Positions 1-11,689 of a stretch of 64,000 nucleotides of DNA are shown piece by piece (within the stretch, counting starts at the first letter, position 1; every line of letters begins with the position of its first letter). The notes below the pieces were generated by a model. The model saw nothing but the letters and a program-made list of their open reading frames with translations. It did not search any database and was not told where the DNA came from. Origin of the DNA: Saturnia japonica (Eukaryota > Arthropoda > Insecta > Lepidoptera > Saturniidae); NCBI GenBank assembly GCA_033032175.1, contig CM065322.1:2232001-2296000 (forward strand), written 5' to 3'. Both the position numbers and the translations under genes were made by a program.

Positions 1-197
1 AGATTCGGTTCTTGAAATCCGAAACAGTCATAGTAAGGCTGTAAGGGTCTTCGCCCACGAGGCTATTTACAAGCGACTCGCGTTTGATACGAATATCCTA
101 CTAGTTTCTTGTAAGTTGGACTGGTCGCGCGCTACGCGAGTACTTGAAGCACACGTTGCATAAAATGCCTGTTTACACATAAGATTTGTACTTTATT
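1..197. other. Left edge, no confirmed gene
   Basis: This stretch is less AT-rich than what follows. On the minus strand one frame stays open from position 97 to the window edge (32 codons), just after an AG that could be a splice acceptor, but the upstream pyrimidine tract is poor. It may be the end of a host exon that continues outside the window, or chance. I recognise no domain in it. Confidence 0.25.
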
Positions 198-431
198 TTA
201 TGAATTTTGGGAGTGAACAACTGCACGAAATATATAAGATTCTTTAGACCTTGTATAAAAAGTATGATACTTTTTATCGTCATTCTCATGAAGTTCTCTG
301 GTAGCAACGAATGCTGTACATTTAATATTTCTTTTGATGTATGGGTACACCCAGAATCTCCATATTCTTCTATTCTTATTCTTGTAGTAAATATAAAGAA
401 GCCGGTCTTCGTCTCTAGAGTCACTTATCAT
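198..431 (-). pseudogene. PIF/Harbinger-type transposase, N-terminal fragment
   Basis: The minus-strand frame from the Met at 431 begins with an acidic Ser/Asp/Glu run, then a basic Lys/Arg/Asn cluster, then Trp-Arg-Phe-Trp-Val-Tyr-Pro. Further on it has a Glu-Leu segment, an acidic Asp-Asp-Lys, and a Ser-Lys-Glu-Ser-Tyr motif. That order (acidic start, basic run, WVHP-like motif, F-x-x-x-SKESY) is the usual N-terminus of HARBI1-like DDE transposases of PIF/Harbinger DNA transposons. The similarity stops near position 240 and the frame ends at 198, so the whole catalytic domain is missing. The open frame continues upstream to 677, but that part resembles no transposase and is probably chance. 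I see no terminal repeats. Inference: a dead remnant. The motif order is clear but no alignment was run. Confidence 0.55.
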
Positions 432-2856
432 CGTACTTGATGTCTCAAGGATGAACGAATATAGTTGAATTTGGGTGACCCCGTGTGCGGAAACCGACTT
501 CATGGAGTAGCGAACCAATAGGCGACATATAGCTCGCTTTTCAGTCGCATAGTTTATAAATAATCTCGTGGGAGAAGGGCCTAACTCTTCTTTAGTTTTT
601 TGTGTTTTAGAGTCATATATCCAGCTGCTGACAGGCTTGCTTGATCTCTCGGTGGTCACCACTGTTTCGAATCGCACTTTACCTATAATGAGGTTTAGTG
701 CCGTAACTTGGCCGTGCTAAGTTATAAAAATGAATAATAATAAAGAGAGCTATTTACTTGAAGAAACATTTCTCCATCAGGCATGACGTGGTCGTAAGGT
801 GAATGCTCCCTCCTGTGTCCGTGGATATCTTCTTTATCTTTGTGCATGACCACTGAAACAAAGAATACAACAATTACGTCAATAAAATAGTTTCTGAACC
901 TTTAAGCTGATTTATTTGTTTTTTTTCGGGCATTCTCATATATTATAAACTAAGCATACATGTAAAGCTTAACTCAGCGGCTTCCAGCTTCAAAAGCGTG
1001 ACGCCCAGGAGAGGTGTAGACGATTCCCAGGGAATACATATCCTAATTATAGTTTTCAATAATTTTGTGTAAGTAAAAAAATTATTACCTATTATATAAT
1101 TTTGCTGTGAATTAAAATTGTACTAAATAATCGACCTTATCGATATCGATGTCGAAAATTTCGTAATAAAATAAATAATTAAATTTGTAAGCTCGTAAAC
1201 GTTTTTAGCCGACTGGCGGAAGGTAAAGTTTTTCAGGTTATTGTATGTGTCTATGTTATGCACAAAACTAGCGATAATTTTTTTAATGACAAGTAGATAT
1301 TTGATATTAAACCGGCGCACAATAATACAACGCTCAATAAAGATGGCCTTGTCACCGGTACCCCCGTGAAGGAAAATATCGTCACTTCTGGCACTTTTCA
1401 AGTTCTTTGATAACTGTCGATAAATAATTATCGACGATCCCGATATACTTATCGTATCTTTATCGGTACCATTACATATCTTAATTAAACGTGTCTATTT
1501 TTAATGAGGCGTACCTACTGACATAGAATTACAATCATTATAACTAAATATTTGTTAAATATACAAGGGGCTTTGTACTGTAACGAAACGCACGACCTTC
1601 CGTTTCCTAAGTTCACCCTGAACTCAACACCGTGGTGTACTCGAAAAAAAGAATACCTGATATTAAAATACTTGCACATATGAATACCATATAAGGGTCT
1701 AATTGTGCGGCACTTCATTGTAAATGCGCAGCGGTGTTTTACTTGTCATACATTATGTATTCAAAATACAAAAATAATAAATTTATTTCGTTTGTTAATT
1801 AAAAATAATGATATAGTCCATTTATAGTAATACTGTGACGTTCATTTAAATAGGTAGTTAAAATGATAAGAAATAATAAAACTAAATACAAAATAGCGTA
1901 AACTAAAATTGCACCTGCTAGGTTACATGTAAATAGTTACATTCGAGAACTCAAAATACAATATAAAATAACTCACAAAAGCTATTATCATTTCTGTGTT
2001 TAAATTTTAAAATGATCGTAAATAATAGTACCTATACAAATTTAAATAAAAAATGTTTAAAAACTTTAGAAGCGTTAATTTTTATTTAACATTATTAGCC
2101 TCACTACTTTTCCGTTCAAACAATGAAATAAAAATGTTAATCTAGACACACGGCAATGTGCCAAGTTCGGAAGCCAAAGCTACTTTCGAACCCTTCATAA
2201 GTCAAAAACTGTTATCCCTTATACACTTGCAATTTTGTACATTTAATAAAACTCCCATAGACACCTTGAATTCCAAATTTCAGGAATAAACCTATTGTGA
2301 ACGCTATAGTGCTTGAGTTATTAGGGCCTGAAAAGTGGTATTTTAATCACTGACTTTCTCATCAAAAACCTAAATCAAGACCATTGATATTTGCCAAGTT
2401 AGAAATCCCAAATCAAAGAAATTAACATTTTTTTTTGTAAATGAATTGAAGAACGTATCTACATTCCTAAAACCACAGTTAAAGGAACTACTATGGAACT
2501 TGGCACCCGTTAGATCTCAGCTCTTTTATTGGTGACGACTACCATGAACGTCATTTCTACCAATCTTAGCCCCTTTTTCTCATTTAGGTATTGTTTTTGT
2601 TGCGATTAATTCCACGGTAATTATCAGAAAATGTTTGTTGGGTTTATGCTTATAATAGAAATAGTACTGCCTCATCATTTAGCAAACAATAACATTTTTT
2701 TAGTTGTTTGCTATGTTTGAAGTTTTTTTTTGTCTGCTCTGTTTGACGTTTTTTTGTATGTTCTGGTTCAAGTTTTCTGAAAGTGAACATTTAGGAAATT
2801 ATCACTTCGTATGTTAAGACATTCTCAAATTGATCATTTTTTATGTGAGTTCTTCT
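432..2856. other. Gene-free AT-rich DNA
   Basis: No convincing coding region. ATCGAT-type motifs cluster near 1135-1150 and 1415-1470; these resemble insect DRE (DREF) sites but may be chance in AT-rich DNA. T-rich near-duplicate units lie around 2700-2775. The short open frames here have no recognisable domain. Confidence 0.4.
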
Positions 2857-3190
2857 ATAGTGCTTTTGCGATTTGAAACGCGATGAAACGAAATAATGAA
2901 ACTTAAAAGAGACGCACACAAAGAATATTCTATAATATAATCTATAATATAATTATAATATAATAGATTAATTCAAATAATAAATAAATAGAATCTATAT
3001 ATAGAACATAACCTGCGAGAGAATGAGATAGAACAAAACTATACATGGTTAATGCAAGTCTAGGTTTTCACGTCAATGATCGTCGTCGAATTTGGCCTAG
3101 CGGTGTGTCGACCAGTTTTATACGCACTGTTGTATATACAGTACGATTGGTCGATGATTCGAATCCCGCTGATTTAGTAGATTAAAAAGA
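2857..3190 (+). repeat. tRNA-like SINE family H, copy 1
   Basis: A box-A-like motif (TGGCCTAGCGGTG, near 3093) is followed about 60 bases later by a box-B-like motif (GATTCGAATCCCG, near 3156). That is the layout of an internal RNA polymerase III promoter in a tRNA-derived SINE. The upstream half (GATTTGAAACG, then a GAGAGAATGAGATAGA motif) recurs at 41481-41711 and 50060-50150, and the downstream half recurs at 32220-32465 and 42510-42600, so this is a dispersed family. A short block of TATAATATAAT repeats lies inside at about 2930-2965. Confidence 0.6.
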
Positions 3191-3989
3191 GATTTTAAAG
3201 AATATATTTTAATAATTTCTGAAAGTCCCCTTCTACAAATCTATACAAAATATTAGTTATTATTTCACTGTCTTTCAACACATTATTTACTTTGTGCAGT
3301 GTAAAATAAAGTCTAATTTACAAATAAAGTGATTGAATTTCCCCTAACACGCTGTTCTCATTCCCATATACATATTACATATTTCGTTATCCCCCTTGCG
3401 TAAACATTGTTTGCAATAATCCAGCATCCCTTGCCGAGCTAAGAGATGTGATTTGTCGCAACAAATAAGGACACGCCTACAATCTTTATAGAATCATTTC
3501 TTTGTGTGTCAATAATAGCCTGACTCCGCCTGCTTTTATTAAGGCGAAATAACAATTTTGACAGAGTTATAACTATTTAAAAAAGTCCATTAAAGCACTT
3601 GATCTACTTGTTTATAATTGATGATATGGTTAAACACCTCTCAAGTAATATTTGAAGCCCTCGTAGACGTAGTGGTAGTAAGTTGAGCTTAATTTTTACT
3701 TACCTGTCAGCTGTTTAGTTACTATAATACAAGCTTGGTAGCGAACAAAATGGCCGTGTTCGCAATTGTAAAAAAAATTATACTAGTACACAGTCACGAA
3801 GTCTTGATGATATATTTTTAATATGAGAATTTCGTAGCTAGTCTTATGAGTATAAGAAACTATCCTACCACTGTACTTCGGTTTCGTCTCCATGATTTCT
3901 TTTACCAAAAACTTAGCTTCGTTCTAGAATATCCTCTTAACTGGCAGTCGTTGTGATCTTTCCAGAATGTAACTACCACTGTATGCTAA
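3191..3989. other. Gene-free AT-rich DNA
   Basis: No gene or repeat boundary recognised. Base composition is uniform and the frames are closed. Confidence 0.4.
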
Positions 3990-4625
3990 GTTATGATTAC
4001 GGCTACTGTAGTCTATAGAAGCTTGTAACAATATAGCTATCACAAGCACGTTGCCAACTTCGAACCCAGGACCCTCTTAAGTATATTCGGCGCCGGGGTG
4101 CGGAAGTTATTATGCCCCCCCCCCCCCGCTGTTTTAATCAAAAAACGTAATGTAGTTTTTAAAGATTCATTTCATTATTTCCCTAAAATACTGATAATTA
4201 TACATCTAAAACAATTTATCGGGCTTTTGTTTTGGAATATTCTTGATTAATGTCATTTTGATTCATATCTTTTGATTCTATACCTACTTATAATGGTCAA
4301 GATTGTCAATTTATCTTGAGTCTTGGACCCATGGTTGACCTTAAATATGCCGTGCTCGCAGCTCTGCTTTCGTGGACTACAGTGTTAATCAGTGTTGTTG
4401 TGGTAGGCTAGTAGATTCCTATCAAGACTTATGGCGGTCGGTTTGGGCGGTTCCTCGCATTCCTTGAACCCCCGGGTAAAGAGGGCCCTGCTCGAACCCC
4501 CTTCCCAGAGAAGCTCTCGAACCCTTAATCACTGAATAAATATAACACAAGGTTATTTGGAAGCAATCTTCTGTAAGGTTTAGGTATTCCACTAGTCGAA
4601 CTGCCCTGATTAAAGAGAGAAATCT
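3990..4625 (+). repeat. Dispersed repeat family K, degenerate copy
   Basis: The start (a variant of 'ctgtagtctatagaagc' followed by 'tatcacaagcacgttgcc') and the later 'gaaccc', 'ctctcgaaccc' and 'caaggttatttgg' blocks match, in order, the better copy at 49205-49440 and the interrupted copy at 11690-12110. The spacing is larger here, so this copy is diverged or interrupted. A run of 13 C residues lies at 4115-4127. No protein is encoded. Confidence 0.45.
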
Positions 4626-5997
4626 CCGAAGACGAACGTACTATTTTTTAGCTGAATAGATTATTTATCATTATTACTTTTTTAGGAATATTTGTTTAAA
4701 ATCAAAGGCACCTAAACATAATACTCTCGTGATAAACAACCAGACAATATGGCAGTTTTTTGTATTCATTTAGAGCTGGCCAATTACCTGAGGCGGTTTA
4801 CGTGGGAGACACCATGTGCTTGATATAGGGACGTGATATAACGTTAATGGGTTTTATCGACACCTTTAAAACTAACTTAGATCTTATCGATAATTATTAA
4901 CAATTTATGTATATTATGTGCATTATTTATCGAATTAGTTTAGCAATTTCAAAATGTTAATAAAAATAAAATAAAAAGATATAAAATTTCAATAATTAAT
5001 TATAAGGCATTAATTGTGTAATATATTTATTTACGGTACTAAATATTGTATAAATTTGTAGAACAGTTGAATTAATGACAATGAAAATTATGTTTTTATC
5101 ATTATTATAATCGCCATTTAAATGAAATAACGTTCGTACATAAAATATTTCATTTAAAATGCTACGGTAAATCATTTGCTATCTATTGATAAACGTTTCT
5201 TTCCAGCTGCTTTATACTTATTACTATAAGTTAATGTCGCAAACAGTTGCATTTTGAACTTTATGTTTAAAAAACCCTAGGTCGAATACAATTATCGACC
5301 TTGTTTATTTGACGAAAATTATCAATGAAATAAATTTAACCAATAATAAACTAGAAATTTATTGCGAAAATATTTCAAACCATTTACATAATTATATAAA
5401 CTATTATAAAGTAAAAAAAGTCCAATTCATATCTTAATAGTATTTAATGGGAATTGTAATTTATAAGCAATGACACGGTACAAATTTTGTTATCAGTACG
5501 TGGAAAAAAAGAGATAAGGAATCACAGCGTAAGGCGGAAACTCTGTTGTCAGAAAAGGGCAAAAGTTTCTTCTCGCTCACGGCAGTATCAAGTCGTAAGT
5601 GAACTGAAGGTAATTTACCGACTATTCATGATTGCATGTAAAGAGCGTCAATGCCGTATCTACTTATTAAATATCATTGTTTATAAGACACATCTAAATA
5701 CCATCAAATTTTAAAAATATTATATATAAATTAAATAAATTTAACTAAAAAATAAGTTAAAATTAAGTTACAGCACAACTGAACATGATCGTTCAAGATT
5801 GATTTGGTAGATATGTATTATAATATTATATTAATCCACATCCTAAGTTCGATGCTGTTAAGTGAAAATGTTACTTAAATTAAATGCTTATGATGAATAA
5901 ATTATTTATTTTGATAAGCATAAATGTTTTAGATGTTATAAGTCCATTTGAACACGATATGTAAGCATTAATAGATATTTAAAATATATAGATATAC
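4626..5997. other. Gene-free AT-rich DNA
   Basis: Strongly AT-rich with no recognised repeat or gene. A 75-codon open frame at 5487-5714 has no domain I know and an unremarkable composition, so I do not call it a gene. Confidence 0.4.
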
Positions 5998-6678
5998 GAA
6001 CTGATACCCGCAACTTCGTTTGCATAGAATATAGACATTTAATCAGAAACTACTTTTAACCGAATTCAACAAAAGACAGGTTACATACTCAATTTGATTG
6101 TATGTTTTTTTTAATGGATGTACAGCCATAACTTCTTTGTTTATGAACTGATTTTCTGAACTGACTGATGGTTCTTTATTTGTTGGTTAGGAGATACCTC
6201 AAGGCATTGAACCTTCAACTTCGAAGATACACAAGGGACCTCCTCAAAATCACTGTTTCCCTTGTTGTAAACATGTACCGAGTACTTTTACTTAAGTACA
6301 TATTATGATGCAAGCTGCCAATAATTTATTATACCTACTCTATAGATTTAAAAAAATCATCACCTATTGCATCGCCTTGAGTGATGATTCTTAAAAACGC
6401 AGAACAGCCTTTATTTCTGACCAAAAGCATTAATATGAATTTTTATATATTCTAATATAACAAATGATGTGTATTCCAAACGAAATTTCGTCGCTTATAT
6501 TATCACTTCTTTAAGTTTTACTTTCGTGTCATTAAGTAGCCTATATCCTTCTTCAAGATCCAATCTATCCTTATAACAAAATTCATCGAAATTGGATCAC
6601 AGGTTTAGGCGTGAAAAAGTAACAGATAGACAGACAGTCAGACATAGTTACTTTCGCATTTATTATATTAAGTATGGA
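5998..6678 (-). mobile_element. Helitron-like element, degenerate
   Basis: The right end, read on the minus strand, starts TCCATACTTAATATAATAAA and continues into an AACTATGTCTGACTGTCTGTC tract, the typical 5' end of the Helitron-like elements seen elsewhere in this window (for example 52796 and 46820). The left end carries a decayed version of the 3' terminus (near 5998-6025, 'tgatacccgcaacttcg'), without an intact CTAG. A family E copy at 6059-6265 sits inside. No Rep/helicase is encoded, so it is non-autonomous. Confidence 0.45.
6059..6265 (+). repeat. Family E repeat, copy 1
   Basis: About 210 bases matching the family best seen at 23808-24055: an 'accgacttc'-like start, 'atggatgttcagccataacttc', 'tttatgaaccgattt', 'gatacctca' and 'ccttcaacttcgaagatac' in that order. 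It lies inside a Helitron-like element. Non-coding. Confidence 0.6.
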
Positions 6679-7944
6679 TTGTATTACAAAGTTTTAAAAA
6701 AAAATGTATTAGTAATACAAATGAGCAATTTTGAGTTGAATAAATTAATGTAATTAAGAAGTTTTAATTGATTTTCTGTAAAACGACATAATTCACAATG
6801 TACAACTGGCGGCGTGAAATATTTTTGAAAGTGAGCAATTGAGAATTGCAAATTTTAATTTAAAAATTTAAAGTTGTGCACCTACTCAAAATTTACTTTT
6901 TTGAACAGTGTTAACCTTGACGCGAAAGTATTGATATACGGGAAATATTAATTCATTTTCTTTTAAAACAACCGAACTTATACCTCTAAACTGGCAGAAC
7001 TTCTGAACCTTAATATGTTGCTTGAACGTTTTTGTGGTTTTATTGAACAAATTTTGGCAGCTGTACCTAAAAGCCGGACTGGCATTTTGGCTTAGCATGA
7101 CACCATCCCTAATCACATCTGTATCAATAAATATGTAGTTCTATTTGTACATTTTTTCTCTAAATTTTCCGATAGGCGTTCTATATGAACGATACTGATC
7201 ATGAATATGCTATAAAAAAAAGTTCCCTGTCAGCCAGTTTGTATAATAATAAATAATTTAACTTAAAAATGGTCAGAGCGATTCTTATCACTGTTTGTAC
7301 ACGGGGTGCTTATATCATTGGTTAATTGATAGATTATAAGAATTTTCAATAACACTTTTAGAAATTGTAAATAAAGAATTTTCAGAGAATTTTTTTTTTT
7401 TTGTTTTGTCCAATTTTGAACAAATTTTATAAACAGGAAGTAGAAGTAATTCCATGAATGAATGATTAATTTTTAATATGGAAAAAACATTCTAAAAGTG
7501 ATGAAATGCCGAAAGGTGAAGAGAAAACATCCCAGTGTAACTTAGCAGAACAGTAAAACAAAATGTGTAAAATAATTCTTTATTATCGTGCGATTCCAAC
7601 CATTAAATTCCTTTTTTTTAATAAAAATAAGCTTTATTGTTTTACCCCGTCGATCAAGATAAGCGGTGCCGGCCAATCGATTCGATTTATCGATAATGTC
7701 TTTCGGTACGTCACTAATCGAGAGAGGCGGCGGTTTTATCACCCTTTGTAATAGTCATTACGCTCTCGAGCGGTATGATAGGTTTTTTTTGTTTTACTAT
7801 TAAATTGTAAATAAATAAAATACATACATACACATAATACATTATAATATATGAAACGACTATTATTTTATTTGTCAAGCAATAGATTTAATTTTTTTTT
7901 GAGCAGAAGTTATCATGAGAGTTTTTGTCGGGTTCTTAAAGTTG
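6679..7944. other. Gene-free DNA with one small paired repeat
   Basis: Apart from the family P segment at 7290-7480, nothing is assigned. A more GC-rich block at 7660-7780 contains TTTATCGATAAT and TCGAGAGAGGCGGCGG. The minus-strand frame at 6886-7116 has no recognisable domain. Confidence 0.35.
7290..7480 (+). repeat. Family P repeat, copy 1
   Basis: The order 'cattggttaattgatag', 'tataag', 'ttttagaaattgtaaa', a T-rich run and 'aggaagtagaagtaattccatga' repeats with mismatches at 35115-35350. Two diverged copies of a dispersed non-coding repeat, class unknown. Confidence 0.45.
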
Positions 7945-8150
7945 TCATGTTGTGGTTTTTATTTTAATTCATTTCCTTAGGTATTTTAATCCTATATTAT
8001 GTAATATTGGTGGCATTTTACTTGATATTGTTTGATTTTTGTACATAAGTCAAGTAGATTTTAAATATAAACTAGGAGCATGCATTCTGGGATCCCCCAA
8101 AAACCTCCTAGAAAGTTTTAACAAGGGAGCCACCATTCTGTTATGATACT
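7945..8150 (+). repeat. Family F repeat, copy 1
   Basis: Begins near 'ttgtggtttttattttaattc' and runs through 'ttatgtaatatt', 'gcatgcattctg' and 'aacaagggagccaccat'. The same blocks occur in order at 8855-9060, 40385-40615, 43120-43374 (inverted) and, in part, 57535-57640. No open frame is shared, so this is a non-coding dispersed repeat of unknown class. Confidence 0.6.
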
Positions 8151-8854
8151 GAAATCGCCATATGTTAGGATACTATATTTACTTGATAATGGCAGTAATT
8201 ATCTTCATTAAAGAGGACTAGTTGCCAAGTTAGGAAGAAGAAGTCATCATGCATAACTATTTATGTCAAAGGATTCTTTCCAAAATTTTAATTAGCTTCA
8301 ATAGTTCTTTGCCTTCAATGCACTGAATGTTAATTTCCCAACTTCTTTTTTTTTCGAGAATATTCGTAAACCAAATGAATGTTTGACAATTTTTTAACTT
8401 TATATATATATGTATGTATGTAATTGGTTTCTCGGAAACGGCTCCAACGATTTCGATGAATCTTTGTATTTAGGTAATGTTTTACATTCCGAGTATACTT
8501 AGATAGGTGTTTTTTTATGTAAGACACCGAGCAAAGCTCGGTCGCCCAGATATTATCTCTTTACGTGAGAACTCTCATAAAATAAACAAATGATTGACAA
8601 AATTGTCAAATCAATGTATAAGACGCATAAAAGAATGCTACCATCAGGATATTCTCTTACATAAAAAGATCACACTCACTCACATACACACTCATCGTAG
8701 GAATTGAATCTGCGTCAATCGGAGCTGTTTCCGAATACCACTAAATCATCATCGCTTCAAAATTACAGATCAAGAGTTAGCATAAATAAAAAAGAAGGTT
8801 ACATTTTTGGGTATATAACTGGATGAAGGGACTTTTTGGAGTGATCTAGAGCTG
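8151..8854. other. Gene-free DNA with a terminal-type hairpin
   Basis: No gene. A perfect 5-bp stem (CCGAG-CAAAG-CTCGG, 8527-8541) followed by 'tcgcccagatatt' looks like the 3' end of a non-autonomous element. A TATATG/TATGTATG simple repeat lies at about 8401-8420. Confidence 0.35.
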
Positions 8855-9060
8855 CCATCTTGTGGTTTTTATTTTAATTCATTAACTTCAGCTCTTTGAC
8901 TCTATATTATGTAGTATTGATATTATTTTTTTGATATAGTTTGGTTATTGTGCATACCTTTAGTGGATTATAAAAATAAACTGAATACATGCATTTCGAG
9001 ATGTTACAAAAATTCACCAGATAGTTCTAACAAGAGATCCCCTATAAATATTTTAAAAAA
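8855..9060 (+). repeat. Family F repeat, copy 2
   Basis: Same block order as the copy about 900 bases upstream, in the same orientation: 'cttgtggtttttattttaattc', 'ttatgtagtatt', 'acatgcatttcgagatg' and 'aacaagagatccc'. The two copies flank unrelated DNA. A tandem arrangement by chance or by duplication cannot be separated here. Confidence 0.55.
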
Positions 9061-10845
9061 GTACGAAGACCTAATCATATTGACACTGGCAAGTGCTTTT
9101 TGTGGCATCAAATCAAGAAGAAAAATTGGATTAAGGTAAAGCTAAACAGAAAAGTGGCTTGCTATCTTTCATTTTAAAAGTAAAGGCTCAAGATAATGAA
9201 CCGAACAAATTCAATAAGGCAAACACCTGCCTACATTACAATAAGTATATAAAAACAACAACGGTACCATATAGATTTAAATAAATAATATTATGTAAAT
9301 ATAACATTTATGCTAAACGCTTGTCCGTTACTCGACTAATTATCATTACGTTAAATAATAAATGAGCAGTTATTAATAACTGCTTATAAGCTATTAACGT
9401 TCTTTTAAATGTTTCTTTTCACTTGACATGTTTGTTTGATGAGCAATTAATAAGCGAGTGACAAATTGCGAATACGTGCATTTTATATGATGTTAATTTT
9501 TTTATTTTCATGTTGTTATTTGATGAAAAGTGGGCAGGCATAATTAATGGTAGGTATGCATTTATACGATTAAGTAAAAAAAAAGTGGATGCATGTACTT
9601 ATGTAAGCGAATTAACGAGTTATATATACATCTTTGATTATATGTCACCGGATAATTGTACCAACCGTTAGTTTATGAACAATCTAAAAATTCTAAATTC
9701 TCAGTAAAATGTGCGTTTTTAATCCCACGGAGTGAAATGACATTTCCTTTGGAGCTCGTTTTTTTTTTAAATAGTTATGTCACCAAACGATACTAATTGT
9801 AAGCTCGTATGGGATATTATAACTATTGATATATATTTTTTTTAATATTGAACTCTTCAAATGTGAAGCCCGAATAAGGGAGACAAATTCGCATCTCTCT
9901 TGAGTCAAACAAAGCGTCTTTTTTAAAAATTTTGTTTTGTGGTTGTACTCCATTTTATATTTCTTGAATTATGTAATATTAATATTAATTTATCGGGTAT
10001 GTTGAATAACGCAAAATCTTATGATACAAATAATTATTCCATAAAAAAACCATAGCACAACACTACAAAATAAACGTGTCAACATTATTTTCAAGTTTGA
10101 CTTTAGTAACTGTCAATTCACTCCGCGGGAATCAACACGCAGTATAAAATATTTCCAAAGTGAGGTAGCGCACAAATAAATTTCTTTGGAAATTCCTTTC
10201 TACTTTCTATTGGTAGAACTCCACCCTATAGAAGATCGCAGCCAAATTTATCCAACCTCAAGATGGAGTATTTGTGTCCCTTGCGAGTCAAGTCAACCAG
10301 CCAGTGGGTACGCTGAATACCCACACCTAACCATGGGGGAAGGCAGCTACCCCTTTGATTGCGTCTCAATCTCAAGTATAAAAAAACTATAATAATAATA
10401 ATAATTTATTATTGACCATATTATTTTTAACATTCAAAATACAGTTTAATATGGGTTTTATTATGTAGACAATACTTAAAAATTTATACTGTTAAGCAAT
10501 ATTATTTAAAAATACATAGAAAGATAAATTCTTATTGTTTCATTACAAAAGTATTTAGATTTTGTTCGATAAATTCGATTAAACATAAAGTTTATATCCT
10601 AATGCTGCATTAATTGTTACAAATCTGCGAACATAGATCCAAATTGGTTCCATTAAAACTATATTTTAAAATAGTTACTAATTATAAATCACACAGTATA
10701 GTAAATTACAATAACATGAGTATTTGAAAAAACGAATAAGTATAAATAAAATTTAATAATGTATACTTACTGTCAATTCGTGCAATAGTCCTAAAACGAA
10801 CATTTTTGAACGAAGCCGAAACATTTTGGCTTGTTATTATTACTA
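9061..10845. other. Gene-free DNA
   Basis: AT-rich, with a less AT-rich block at 10190-10380 that has a 68-codon open frame but no recognisable domain. An (AAT)n run at 10391-10412 could be the tail of an inverted LINE fragment. Nothing firmer is visible. Confidence 0.35.
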
Positions 10846-11195
10846 GCGATCACCCTAAGGTCGAAATTCGACCAGCAACTTTTTGATCACAGACTATTTT
10901 CTGTTTGACATTTGCAGTATTCACAAACAATGAGTATTACCTACATCACTTGCTGTCAGTTTTCGTTGAGTGACAATGTTAATATTTTGGGAGGTCTAAG
11001 TTCAATGGCACTGGTCGGGTTAGGATTCGCAGTATTAATTTAATGTATTAGTAATAGATATTATAGATACATTTTAGCTTTCTGCACTCCTTTATATAAA
11101 CTTTAACCATGCCAAATCTTACAGTCTTCCGTGCACGCAATACGCTTAAAATTTACCGAAAGCTTTTGCTTCACGTATTAATATATAGATTCAGG
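10846..11195 (+). repeat. Family G repeat, copy 1
   Basis: About 350 bases that recur in the same orientation at 46047-46425. Shared blocks in order: 'actagcgatc', 'ccctaaggtcgaaattcga', 'ttctgtttgacatttgcag', 'ggtctaagttcaatggcac', 'ttaaccatgccaaatct' and 'ttttgcttcacgtattaat'. The first five bases ACTAG suggest a Helitron-type end on the minus strand, but the matching 5' end is not clear. Confidence 0.6.
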
Positions 11196-11689
11196 CTCAA
11201 ATATCTAAATAGGAAATTATGATATGGCAGTTGAGGCCCAAATGGATCATTATTTATGACCAAAATATTTGTACTACTAAAAAAAACAAATGAAATCTCA
11301 TTACCGTGAAATGCATTACGATTTCGAGATCAGTTACTTTAACGAGCAAAGGTATACAATTATTGAAAACAATAGTGGCTAAACAAATAATAATTAAATA
11401 TTAAAACAGCGAAGAATAGTTATTTAAATACTAATTGTGCCCACGGTTTCACCCTTGTTAAATTTATTCCGTACTTGACTGAAGCTTGTCAGATTTCATG
11501 ACATTCATGGTTTCTGTACTGCTTTTTTTAAGTCGTAGCGTGATTTTCTATAGGAGAAGTTTACCTTTCTCAATAAATCTACATTTATAACTTCCGTCTG
11601 AATATGTAGATAATTGTAATTGAAAGATTACGATATAATTTTTTTTTGTCTGTCTGTTTTTGTTTTGTACAACTATTGCGGTTTGCGCT
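11196..11689. other. Gene-free DNA with a decayed Helitron end
   Basis: At 11430-11462 the sequence 'actaattgtgcccacggtttcaccc' is a mutated version of the inverted 3' terminus of Helitron B ('actagctgtgcc...cggtttcaccc'). Its other end was not found. The rest is unassigned. Confidence 0.35.

Noticed and set aside
432..677. Upstream extension of the 159-codon minus-strand frame
   Set aside because: Only the part below 431 resembles a transposase N-terminus; the rest has no domain and the Met at 431 is the natural start.
1130..1480. Promoter with DRE (TATCGATA-type) sites
   Set aside because: Several partial matches, but no following exon or open frame, and such motifs are common in AT-rich DNA.
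5487..5714. 75-codon open frame
   Set aside because: No domain, no conserved neighbours and no splice context.
10391..10800. Inverted LINE 3' end after an (AAT)n run
   Set aside because: Only the simple repeat supports it; no LINE coding or tail motif follows.
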